NCBI GenBank assembly: GCA_902760595.1 | Contig: CACWHI010000014.1 | Span: 1-44,122 of the forward strand | Length of the DNA stretch: 44,122 bases | Direction: 5' to 3' | From: an uncultured Eubacteriales bacterium | GTDB lineage: Bacteria; Bacillota; Clostridia; Christensenellales; Aristaeellaceae | Part shown: in pieces, positions 24,785 through 32,461 of the stretch | Position numbering within the stretch: position 1 is the first letter of the stretch | Layout of the letters: each line of letters opens with the position of its first letter | Notes under the pieces: generated by a model | Database searches by the model: none | Told to the model about the DNA's origin: nothing | The model's input: the letters and a program-made list of their open reading frames with translations, nothing else | Made by a program: the position numbers and the translations under genes

Positions 24785-25719
24785 ATGCCTGCCTTCCTTT
24801 CTGAGATGGTTTGTATGAAATATTCGGCGGTTTCCCGCCAGTCCGCGACGATGCCGTAATCCGCGGAGCGGAAGATCGGGGCGTGGCGGTCCGTATTCAC
24901 GGCGACGACGGTCTCCGCCGCGCTCATGCCGACGGTGTGCTGCACCGCGCCGCTGACGCCGAAGGCCAGATACAGCCTCGGGCGTACCGTGACGCCCGTC
25001 TGCCCGATCTGGTGGGCGTAGGAAATCCACCCCGCGTCCACCGCGCTGCGGGTCGCGCCGAGCGCCCCGCCCAGCAGCTCCGCCAGGCGCCCAAGCACCT
25101 GAAAGCCCTCCGCGCCGCCGATCCCCTTGCCGCCGGTCACGATCACGTCCGCGCCGGACAGGGAAACGCTGTTATCCGCCGGGATGCGCCTCACCAGCAT
25201 CAGCAGGGGCGGCGGCACCGGCGGATCTGCCGGCCGGACAGAGGCCTCCGGCCCTGAGAGGCCGGGCTGGAGCGGAAAGACGCCGGGACGGACGCTGGCC
25301 ATCTGCGGGCGGCTGACGGGGCAGAGGATGTCCGCCAGCAGGTTGCTGCCGTAGGCGGGCCGCGTCTGCCTGAGCAGGCCGTCCTCCGTCAGGGCGAGGC
25401 CCGTACAGTCGGCGGTCAGGCCGGTGCCCAGCCGCGCCGCGGCCCAGGCGGAGAGAAACCGACCGCGCACTGTGGCGGGAAAGAGCGCGATGTCGGGACG
25501 AAGCTCCGCCAGCAGCGCGGCGATACGGGAGCCCTGGCCGCAGTCGTCCTCGACAGTATCCAGGCAGAGGATCTCGTCCGCGCCGCAGCGCGCGGCTTTT
25601 TCAGGCACGGGACCCTCCAGGAGCGCGGTGACGCTTGCCTCCGGGGCCATGCGCCTCGCCTGGGCGATCAGGGCCAGCCCGTCGTCCCGGCCGGCCTCGC
25701 AGTATACCGCGATCTTCAT
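24781..25719 (-). CDS. etfA: Electron transfer flavoprotein subunit alpha
   Basis: 312 residues from the ATG at 25719, which overlaps the etfB stop (ATGA). The N-terminal domain (KIAVYCEAGRDDG, then LPATVRGRFLSAWAAARLG-like segment near 90-110) precedes the FAD domain with VTGGKGIGG, GATRSAVDAGW, QIGQTGVTV, FGVSGAVQH and VAVNTDRHAPIF. With EtfB it carries electrons from a flavin dehydrogenase, here most likely the FAD-linked oxidase of the same operon. An open extension upstream of the ATG is a frame shadow of etfB. Confidence 0.94.
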   Translation of the reverse strand: MKIAVYCEAGRDDGLALIAQARRMAPEASVTALLEGPVPEKAARCGADEILCLDTVEDDCGQGSRIAALLAELRPDIALFPATVRGRFLSAWAAARLGTGLTADCTGLALTEDGLLRQTRPAYGSNLLADILCPVSRPQMASVRPGVFPLQPGLSGPEASVRPADPPVPPPLLMLVRRIPADNSVSLSGADVIVTGGKGIGGAEGFQVLGRLAELLGGALGATRSAVDAGWISYAHQIGQTGVTVRPRLYLAFGVSGAVQHTVGMSAAETVVAVNTDRHAPIFRSADYGIVADWRETAEYFIQTISERKAGI

Positions 25720-26486
25720 AGGCCGGCCTCCGGATACCGTTCGCGCAGCGCGGCCAGGCACTCCGCCGCACTCACCTGCCGGCAGGGACGGACGCCTGCC
25801 GGCTGCGCCTCCACGTGCCGGACGCGGGTGGGGGAGGCCTTCAGGCCGCACTCGGCGGCTGAAAGGCCGATATCCTCCGGCATGAGCCGACGCACCTCCG
25901 CCTGCCGGGCCTTTTTCAGGCCGGCCAGGGTGGGAAGGCGCAGGCGATAGCTCCACTCACAGAAGGTGACGAGGGCGGGATAGCCGCAGGTCCAGACGGT
26001 GACGCCGTCCTCGGTCAGCTGCTCGGCGGTCAGCCTTTCCGCCGCCTCGGCGCGCATGGCGTTGGTGACGCAGGGAATATCCAGCATGGACGCGGTCATC
26101 GGCCCGACCTGTCCCGTCTCGCCGTCCGCGGCCCGTCGGCCGCAGGCGATCAGGTCCGCGCCGCCCAGGGCGCGTATGGCGGAGGCAAGGCAGCGGGCGG
26201 TGACCAGGGTGTCCGCCCCGGCGAAGCGCGGGTCGGTCAGCAGCACCGCCTGGTCCGCGCCGCGGGCCAGCGCCTCGCGCAGCATGCCCTCGGCCCGGGC
26301 GGGCCCCATGCTCAGCGCCGTCACGGCGCCGCCCGTCCGGTCCCGGACGCGCAGCGCCCATTCCAGCGCGGATTCGTCCGCCGGGTTCATCACCTGGGCC
26401 ACGAAGTCGCGCTCCAGGGTATAGTCATCCTTCAGCCTGACCTCCAGGCTGTCCGGCACCTGCTTGATACAGACGATGATGTTCAT
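25716..26486 (-). CDS. etfB: Electron transfer flavoprotein subunit beta
   Basis: 256 residues beginning NIIVCIKQVPDSLEV, the standard EtfB start. Conserved MNPADESALEWALRVRD, GADQAVLLTD, DLIACGRRAADGETGQVGP and the C-terminal LPTLAGLKKA... region are present. Seven bases after the FGGY kinase, coupled to etfA. The EtfB nucleotide-binding loop (GRRAADGETGQVGP) is intact, but whether the complex bifurcates electrons cannot be read from this alone. Confidence 0.94.
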   Translation of the reverse strand: MNIIVCIKQVPDSLEVRLKDDYTLERDFVAQVMNPADESALEWALRVRDRTGGAVTALSMGPARAEGMLREALARGADQAVLLTDPRFAGADTLVTARCLASAIRALGGADLIACGRRAADGETGQVGPMTASMLDIPCVTNAMRAEAAERLTAEQLTEDGVTVWTCGYPALVTFCEWSYRLRLPTLAGLKKARQAEVRRLMPEDIGLSAAECGLKASPTRVRHVEAQPAGVRPCRQVSAAECLAALRERYPEAGL

Positions 26487-26493
26487 GCCGCGC

Positions 26494-27960
26494 CTACAGC
26501 TGATGGTAGATGGGGGCGAGGACGGACTGGATCTGCTTGTACAGCGGGAAGCGCCCGTCATAGAAGGCGACGCCCTCCGGATCCGGACGGGTGACGCCGG
26601 TGACGCGGACGCATTTGCGCACGGCGTCCGCGTGGCTGCCGAACACCCGCGCGGCCACGCCGGCCAGCATGGCGCTGCCCAGGGAGCTGTCCACGTTTTC
26701 CACGGTGGTCAGCGGGATATTCAGCATGTCCGCCAGGATCTGCCGCCAGAGCGGGGATTTCGCGCCGCCGCCGATGGCCGCGGCTTCGGTGGGAGCGATG
26801 CGCAGCTCCTTCAGCACCTCGAAACAGTCCTTCATGGAATAGGCGACGCCCTCGAGCACGGCGCGGTTGAAGTGCGCTTTGGTGTGGTAGCCTGCCGCGC
26901 CGGTAAAGCTGGCGCGCAGCCTGTCGTCCAGGTAGGGCGTGATCTCGCCCTGCAGGTACGGATGGAAGAACAGCCCCTCCGAGCCGCGGCTGACCGTGGC
27001 GGCGGCGGCGCTCATCTCCTCATAGTTTCCGCCGAAGGTATCCCGGTACCAGCGGTTGCAGGTGGCGCAGGCCTTGGTGGCCGTGCCCGGGTACCACAGC
27101 CCGCTGACGACGTGCCGGTAGGTGACCAGCCGGGGGTCGACCACCGGGTGATCCGTGATGGGGCAGATGCGCCCGGCGGTGGCCAGCTTCACGGTGGCCT
27201 GGCCGACGGAAACGGCGCCGGAGGCGTACACCTCCATCACCGTGTCGGTCGCGCCGGCGATGACGGCGGTACTGTCTGTCAGGCCCGTGTCCGCCTGCGC
27301 CTGCCTGGTCAGCGGCGACATACGGGCGGTGGGCTCCACGATGGGCGGCATCATGTCAGGATCGATGCCGGCAAGCGCGCACAGACGCCCGGACCAGGTG
27401 TTGCTCCGCGCGTCCAGCAGCATGAAGCCCATGGCTTCGATGCTGTCGGTGGCGTAGTCGCCCGTCAGCCGCCAGCGCACATAGTCCTTGACGGCCATCA
27501 GGCGGCGCGCCTTTTTAAGGGTGTCCGGCTCATGCTCCCTGAGCCACATCAGCTGGGGGAGGGTCCAGAGGCTGGAAACGCCGTTATAGCATTCCTCGAT
27601 GAGCTCATCGCCCATTTCCCGCTTCAGCCAGGCCGCCTGCTCGCTGGCGCGGCTGTCTGTCCAGTAGATGGCGCGGCGCACGGGCCTGCCGTCCTCGCCC
27701 ACCAGCACGGCGGTGTGGGTCGCGGCGTCCAGCGCCAGCGCGGCCACGTCGCGGGGATGTATCCCGGACTGGCTGAGCAGCGAGCGGATATTCGCGACCA
27801 TCGCGTCATAGCTGTCGTCGATATCCTGCTCCGCCCAGCCGTTCTGCGGGTAATAGGTCGGGTATTCCCGGCTGGCAGTGGCGTATACCCGTCCGTCTTC
27901 GCCCAGCAGTGTCGCCTTGGACGAGCTGCCGCCGAAGTCCACGCCGATGAGGTAGTTCAT
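26494..27960 (-). CDS. FGGY-family carbohydrate kinase (xylulokinase-like)
   Basis: 488 residues. Phosphorylates a sugar or polyol with ATP. N-terminal YLIGVDFGGSSSKATLLG phosphate loop, PQNGWAEQDIDDSY, IYWTDSRASEQAAWL and C-terminal IGGGAKSPLWRQILADMLN motifs are present. It looks closest to the xylulokinase side of FGGY, but substrate assignment is not possible by eye. Start is the ATG at 27960 with AGGAG eight bases upstream; the longer open frame runs into a repeat. Sits between the Fe-S protein and etfB. Confidence 0.9.
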   Translation of the reverse strand: MNYLIGVDFGGSSSKATLLGEDGRVYATASREYPTYYPQNGWAEQDIDDSYDAMVANIRSLLSQSGIHPRDVAALALDAATHTAVLVGEDGRPVRRAIYWTDSRASEQAAWLKREMGDELIEECYNGVSSLWTLPQLMWLREHEPDTLKKARRLMAVKDYVRWRLTGDYATDSIEAMGFMLLDARSNTWSGRLCALAGIDPDMMPPIVEPTARMSPLTRQAQADTGLTDSTAVIAGATDTVMEVYASGAVSVGQATVKLATAGRICPITDHPVVDPRLVTYRHVVSGLWYPGTATKACATCNRWYRDTFGGNYEEMSAAAATVSRGSEGLFFHPYLQGEITPYLDDRLRASFTGAAGYHTKAHFNRAVLEGVAYSMKDCFEVLKELRIAPTEAAAIGGGAKSPLWRQILADMLNIPLTTVENVDSSLGSAMLAGVAARVFGSHADAVRKCVRVTGVTRPDPEGVAFYDGRFPLYKQIQSVLAPIYHQL

Positions 27961-27986
27961 TCTTATTTCTCCTGAGAAAGATGGGA

Positions 27987-28150
27987 GAGGAGGGTGAGGA
28001 GTGAGGAGTGATGAGTGAGAAGTGATGAGTTCGGAATTGAGCAAAGCGGAGTTTCAATCCATAACGCGGCGTAGCCGCTATGAAATCAATCGATCTCTGA
28101 GCCTCAGGCGAAGAGATCGCACCTGCACTCCTCACTCCTCACTTCTCCCT
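27987..28150. repeat. Inverted CACTCCT-type repeat with inner hairpins (locus C)
   Basis: A 17-base perfect inverted pair (GTGAGGAGTGAGGAGTG 27994-28010 with its complement 28126-28142) encloses about 115 bases that contain GCGGC/GCCGC and CGATCTCT/AGAGATCG hairpins (28091-28098 with 28112-28119). It is inserted between the Fe-S gene and the FGGY kinase gene inside an otherwise compact operon. Confidence 0.75.
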
Positions 28151-28152
28151 GG

Positions 28153-29235
28153 TCAAAGGTGTTCCTTCACCAGCACGAACAGGTCCGTATATCTGTATTC
28201 CTCCGGTGCCGTGGCGGCCAGCGCTTCCGTGCTCTGGGGGCAGGCAGCGGTCAGGTGCTTCGCGTCGGTGCGTTTTACGTCGTTCCAGCGGTTTTCCGCG
28301 ACCCTGAGCCGGATATCAGGCATGTACTGCCCTGCCACGGCACTGCCGCAGCACTTGGCCAGCCGGCGGTTCTGCCACATCTCATGGATCTCGTAGCCCA
28401 TGGCCTTCAGGATGGCACGGGCGGGCTCATGCTCGTCCAGGTCGCGGGCGAGGCGGCTGCCGTCGTGATAGGTGATGACTTCGTGCGTCTGTTTCAGGGA
28501 GAGCCGGCCCTCGCGGATCAGCTGGTCCACGCAGGCGGTGGCGGTCACGATCTCGGGCAGCTCGACGCCCCAGTCCTTGTATTCGTGGCGCATCAGCGCG
28601 GCGTCATAGCTGTCCAGCACGATGACCCGCTTCGCGCCGCTCCTCCGGATGGCTTCCCCGGCGCGCTGCGCCTGGGCGCGGACGTCCTCCACGAAGCCCA
28701 GCAGGTCGCCCAGGGAGGAGCCAGAGCCCGGCTCGTTCTTCAGGACGGCGAAGGGAACGCCGGCCTTTCTCAGGACGGCAAACAGCGCTTCCGCGGTCTC
28801 CGGTACGCTGTGCCGGGCGCACTCGCCGAGCCAGACCAGCGTATCGCCGGTCTCCGGCACGCCGGAGAGGTCGACGCGCGGCTCCTTCGCGCCATAGATA
28901 TTCCCCGTCTCCAGCACCCGGTCGATGACCTTCCGCACCTCAGCCGGCACCAGGTCCAGCACGTTGGCCTGGGTGCGCGCCTCGCGGATGAATACCAGCG
29001 GATCGAAGCCGGTGGCGCAGTCGTTGGTGCACGCGCCGCAGAGCAGACATTCGTACATGGTGCGCGCGCACTCCGCGTCCATAGTCATGCCGCGTTCCAG
29101 CATGCTCACCTGCAGGCCCTTGGCGCGGGGGGTGTTGGTTTCCTTGCCGGTCACCAGCTGCACGGGGCAGAGATGGCGGCACATCCAGCAGAACCGGCAC
29201 GCGTCGGCGTTTTTTTTCGCTTTTTCACTGAACAT
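28153..29235 (-). CDS. GlpC/GlcF-like (Fe-S)-binding oxidoreductase subunit
   Basis: 360 residues. Two [4Fe-4S] ferredoxin motifs: C13, C16, C19 and C23 (CRFCWMCRHLCP), and C63, C66, C69 and C73 (CLLCGACTNDC). The C-terminal half resembles heterodisulfide-reductase CCG domains, with YHDGSRLARD and KCCGSAVAGQY. It should pass electrons between the FAD oxidase and ETF. Start set at the ATG 29235, which has GGAGG at eight bases; the ATG two codons earlier is too close to it. No membrane segment. Confidence 0.88.
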   Translation of the reverse strand: MFSEKAKKNADACRFCWMCRHLCPVQLVTGKETNTPRAKGLQVSMLERGMTMDAECARTMYECLLCGACTNDCATGFDPLVFIREARTQANVLDLVPAEVRKVIDRVLETGNIYGAKEPRVDLSGVPETGDTLVWLGECARHSVPETAEALFAVLRKAGVPFAVLKNEPGSGSSLGDLLGFVEDVRAQAQRAGEAIRRSGAKRVIVLDSYDAALMRHEYKDWGVELPEIVTATACVDQLIREGRLSLKQTHEVITYHDGSRLARDLDEHEPARAILKAMGYEIHEMWQNRRLAKCCGSAVAGQYMPDIRLRVAENRWNDVKRTDAKHLTAACPQSTEALAATAPEEYRYTDLFVLVKEHL

Positions 29236-29254
29236 CTTCATTACCTCCCCGCGC

Positions 29255-30685
29255 TCACAGGCCCAGCTTGTAGGGGTTCAGGATACCGTTGGGATCCAGC
29301 GACTTTTTGAGCCCCTCCATCACCTGCATGGCCGGGCCGTACTGCTCCTTCATCAGGCGGGACAGCTTGAGGCCGATGCCGTGATGGTCGTTGATGACGC
29401 CGCCGTTTTCCATAGCGGCGCGCACGCCGCAGTTCCAGATCTGGTTGTGCAGGCGGATGGCCTCCTCCGGGTCCTGCGGCACGTCCTTGGGATCCACGAT
29501 GAAGCGGGTATAGTTCATGCAGCCCCATTCATACCAGTGGCTCGAGTGGGAAATGTAGCGGACGAAGGGGAAGTTCTCGTTCACCGCCTTCTTCATGGCC
29601 CAGTAGATCTTTTCGATGTTCGCGTAGGTGGCCACCGTATCCATCGTGCCGAACATCTGCGGGATGTCCATGATGTGGCCGGGGTAGAAGAAGGTGATGC
29701 GGTTCTCGTACCATTTTTCGCCGTACTCGCTGCCCAGGTCCTGCCCGCCCCATTTTCTTGCGATCTCGAGGATGATCTCCATCTCGATGTCCACGACGCG
29801 CCTGATGCCCTCCACGGCCAGGTTCATGAAGCAGCCCGGCTTCTCAAAGCCCAGGATCTTCTTGATGATGGAGCCGCTCTCCGCCTCGTCGTAGAAGCGC
29901 AGGATGGAGGGCTTCACCTTCTGCATCAGGTCGCGGCCCGCCATGTAGCCGGAGTGCATGTCCGGGAACAGGAAGGCGCGGAACTGCCGGTTTTCCGGCT
30001 GCTCGAACAGCTTGAAGGTCGCCTTGGTGATGACGCCCAGCGTGCCCTCCGAGCCGATGAAGATCTGGTTCAGGTCCGGCCCGGCGGCGTGCTTGGGCAC
30101 CGGCAGGGTGTTGATGATATCGCCGTTGGGCAGCACCACCTCCATGCTGACGCACATGTCGTCGATCTTGCCGTACTTGGTACTCATGATGCCGATGCCG
30201 CGGTGGCCCAGCGCGCCGCCGATGGTGCCGCAGGTGAGGCAGGAGGGGATGTGCTGGCAGGAATACCCGCGCTCGTTGGCGTACCATTCGAGCTGCTGGA
30301 AGATCATGCCCGCCTCGGCGGTGATGGTGCGGCTCACCTCGTCGATCTCGATCAGGCGGCTCATGCGCTTCATGTCCATCATGATGCCGCCGGCCATGGG
30401 CAGCGCGCCGCCCTGGGAGCCGCTGCCGCCGCCCCAGATATGCACCGGGATCTTATAGTAGTTGGCGATCTTCAGGATCTTGCTGACCTCCTCCGCGCTG
30501 CCAGGGCGGACGATCCAGTCCGGCATCGGGGGCACCTGGCCGCGGTCGGCCCACATGCGGCCGATCCAGAAATAGTCCACGCCGTAGGTCATGCGGTCGC
30601 TGACCGCTACGGATACGTTTTCGACGCCGACCACGTCCTCCAGCTCGGTGCGGACCATATCGTTCATGAATGCCCTGCGTTCCAT
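29255..30685 (-). CDS. FAD-linked oxidase (VAO/GlcD family, AGPS-like)
   Basis: 476 residues. FAD_binding_4 domain (WIVRPGSAEEVSKILKIAN, IWGGGSGSQGGALPMAGG, CLTCGTIGGALGHRGIG, IGSEGTLGVITKATF) and a C-terminal FAD-oxidase_C domain ending DHHGIGLKLSRLM and DPNGILNPYKLGL, which resembles glycolate/lactate oxidase and alkyl-DHAP synthase relatives. Probably oxidises a hydroxy-acid, sugar or polyol, passing electrons to the neighbouring Fe-S protein and EtfAB. Start at ATG 30685, seven bases after GGAGG; an ATG two codons earlier is too close. Confidence 0.9.
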   Translation of the reverse strand: MERRAFMNDMVRTELEDVVGVENVSVAVSDRMTYGVDYFWIGRMWADRGQVPPMPDWIVRPGSAEEVSKILKIANYYKIPVHIWGGGSGSQGGALPMAGGIMMDMKRMSRLIEIDEVSRTITAEAGMIFQQLEWYANERGYSCQHIPSCLTCGTIGGALGHRGIGIMSTKYGKIDDMCVSMEVVLPNGDIINTLPVPKHAAGPDLNQIFIGSEGTLGVITKATFKLFEQPENRQFRAFLFPDMHSGYMAGRDLMQKVKPSILRFYDEAESGSIIKKILGFEKPGCFMNLAVEGIRRVVDIEMEIILEIARKWGGQDLGSEYGEKWYENRITFFYPGHIMDIPQMFGTMDTVATYANIEKIYWAMKKAVNENFPFVRYISHSSHWYEWGCMNYTRFIVDPKDVPQDPEEAIRLHNQIWNCGVRAAMENGGVINDHHGIGLKLSRLMKEQYGPAMQVMEGLKKSLDPNGILNPYKLGL

Positions 30686-30697
30686 ATGCATCCCTCC

Positions 30698-31621
30698 TCA
30701 GTCTCCGTGTTTTTCCAAGAATCTCCGGCACTCTTCGTCTGTGGGCATGGCGTCCCGCGCGCCGAGGCGGGTGCACTTGATCGCGGCGGCGGCGCTGGCG
30801 TAGCGGCAGGCCGCGTCGTTGTCCATCCCTTGGATCTTAGCGGCGGCAAACGCGCCGTGGAAGGTGTCGCCGCAGCCGTTGGTGTCCACCGCCTCCACGG
30901 GATAGCTGGCGTACTTGCGCAGGCCGCGCTCGTCCATGAGCAGCCCGCCTTTGACGCCCTGGGTGACGACCAGCGCCTCCGGCCTGAAAGCCTCATACAT
31001 GCTTCGGGCGGCTTCCTCGGCGGTCGCGCAGCCGGTGTATCGGAGGGAAAACTCCTCGGAGGGGATCAGGTAATCCGTCAGCGGCAGCAGGCGCTCGATG
31101 CCCGGCAGCAGACTGCCCGCGTCCAGGCTCACCTTTACGCCGTGCTCCCGGCAGAACCGGGCGGCGTACAGCGCCGCGTCCGGCATGTGGCCGTCCAGGT
31201 GCAATACCTCCGCGCGCAGCAGATACTCCGTATTGAGCTCCTCCGGTCTGGGCGGCGGCACGGTGCCGCGGTTCCATACGCAGGTGCGGCTGGAGGTCTC
31301 CTGGCTCAGCAGCACCACCGCGTGGAAGCTGATCTCGTCCTTCACTGTCCGGACGCCGCCCACGTCGATCCCGCGCTTCCTGAAGTCCGCCATCATGAAA
31401 TCCCCGAAGGGATCATCCCCGACGGTGCCCAGGTAGGCGGCCGGTACGCCCAGCTTCTGCGCGGCTGCCAGCGCGGTGGCGCAGGGCCCGCCGCCCTGTA
31501 CCTTGGTCCGCAGTCCCTGCTGCTTGGTGTCCTCCGCCGGATAACGGTCCACGATCATCAGGGTGTCGTACACTGTGGAGCCGATGCCCGCGATCCGGGG
31601 CCAGCCTCTTACCTCAGTCAT
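30698..31621 (-). CDS. PfkB-family carbohydrate kinase
   Basis: 307 residues, ribokinase superfamily. Substrate-side motif GGGPCATALAAAQKLG, anion hole and catalytic base in VDTNGCGDTFHGA (Asp near 251), and a C-terminal AAIKCTRLGARDAMP that recalls the YihV/sulfofructose-kinase branch and its relatives. By position it could serve an IolC-like step before the aldolase (inference). The ATG lies inside the last codons of the aldolase gene, so translation is coupled. Confidence 0.9.
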   Translation of the reverse strand: MTEVRGWPRIAGIGSTVYDTLMIVDRYPAEDTKQQGLRTKVQGGGPCATALAAAQKLGVPAAYLGTVGDDPFGDFMMADFRKRGIDVGGVRTVKDEISFHAVVLLSQETSSRTCVWNRGTVPPPRPEELNTEYLLRAEVLHLDGHMPDAALYAARFCREHGVKVSLDAGSLLPGIERLLPLTDYLIPSEEFSLRYTGCATAEEAARSMYEAFRPEALVVTQGVKGGLLMDERGLRKYASYPVEAVDTNGCGDTFHGAFAAAKIQGMDNDAACRYASAAAAIKCTRLGARDAMPTDEECRRFLEKHGD

Positions 31622-32447
31622 CGCTGTTCCCCGCCTTCAGCAGCGCGATCTTGGACAGGCAGAAGCGCTTCACCGCCTCGATGGGCTCCTTCATGAACAG
31701 GTCCACGGCGATGATGTCGCGGCTGACGCCGAACACGCCGTCCAGGAAGGAGCAGCACACGTCCGTGCCGAAATTGATCTTGCGGATGCCCGCGTCCACC
31801 GCGGCCGTGATCTGGTCGTCCGGCACGCCGCTGCCGCCGTGCAGCACCAGGGCGCAGCCGGGGATCGCTGCGTGGATCTCGCGGATGCGGTCGATGGCCA
31901 GCACAGGCGCCTGCTTATAGTGGCCGTGGGCAGTGCCCACCATGATGGCCAGGGCGTCCACCCCGGTCTGGCGCACGAATTCCGCCGCCTCGTCCACCCG
32001 GGTGTAGTCGGTGGGCACGCCGTCCTTCGCGGCGCCGATGTGTCCCAGCTCGCCCTCGACGCTGACGCCCACCGCGTGGGCGATATCCACGACCTGGCGC
32101 AGGATCCGCACGTTTTCGTCAAAGGGGGAGGTGCTGGCGTCGCGCATGACGCCGGTGCAGCCCCAGCGCAGCGCCTTGCTGACCACGTCCAGGCTCGCGC
32201 CGTGGTCCAGATGGATCGCGACGCGCACGCTGGACCTGCGCGCGGCCTCCACCAGCGCGGGCATCATGAACTCCGCCTCGATATTGCTGAACAGGCGGCT
32301 GTACATCTGCAGGATCACTGAGGAGCGCGCCTCCTCCGCCGCGCGGATCGTGCCGAGGGCGGTTTCCGCGTTGTAAACGTTGAACGCCGGGATCGCGCAG
32401 CCCTTCCGCTCCGCGATGTCCAGCACCGTTTTCATGCTGACCAGCAT
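31614..32447 (-). CDS. Class II ketose-bisphosphate aldolase (FbaA/GatY/IolJ family)
   Basis: 277 residues. Splits a phosphorylated ketose or keto-acid, usually releasing dihydroxyacetone phosphate. Zinc and catalytic residues are visible: HLDHG (H79, D81, H82), EGELGHIG (E133), GTAHGHYK (H174, H176) and LHGGSG (H203). Start at ATG 32447 with GGAGG eight bases upstream. Fourteen bases after the isomerase stop. IolJ of the inositol route is one member of this family; GatY/KbaY are others. Confidence 0.92.
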   Translation of the reverse strand: MLVSMKTVLDIAERKGCAIPAFNVYNAETALGTIRAAEEARSSVILQMYSRLFSNIEAEFMMPALVEAARRSSVRVAIHLDHGASLDVVSKALRWGCTGVMRDASTSPFDENVRILRQVVDIAHAVGVSVEGELGHIGAAKDGVPTDYTRVDEAAEFVRQTGVDALAIMVGTAHGHYKQAPVLAIDRIREIHAAIPGCALVLHGGSGVPDDQITAAVDAGIRKINFGTDVCCSFLDGVFGVSRDIIAVDLFMKEPIEAVKRFCLSKIALLKAGNSDD

Positions 32448-32461
32448 AGGTACATCCTCCG

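Noticed and set aside
30698-31621. Calling the PfkB protein a sulfofructose kinase
   Set aside because: Some end motifs look alike, but no sulfosugar genes such as a sulfoquinovosidase or sulfolactaldehyde reductase are present, so the substrate is left open.
28925-31696. A 923-codon plus-strand open frame opposite the FAD oxidase and PfkB genes
   Set aside because: It is a shadow of well-conserved minus-strand enzymes and has no ribosome site or family signature.
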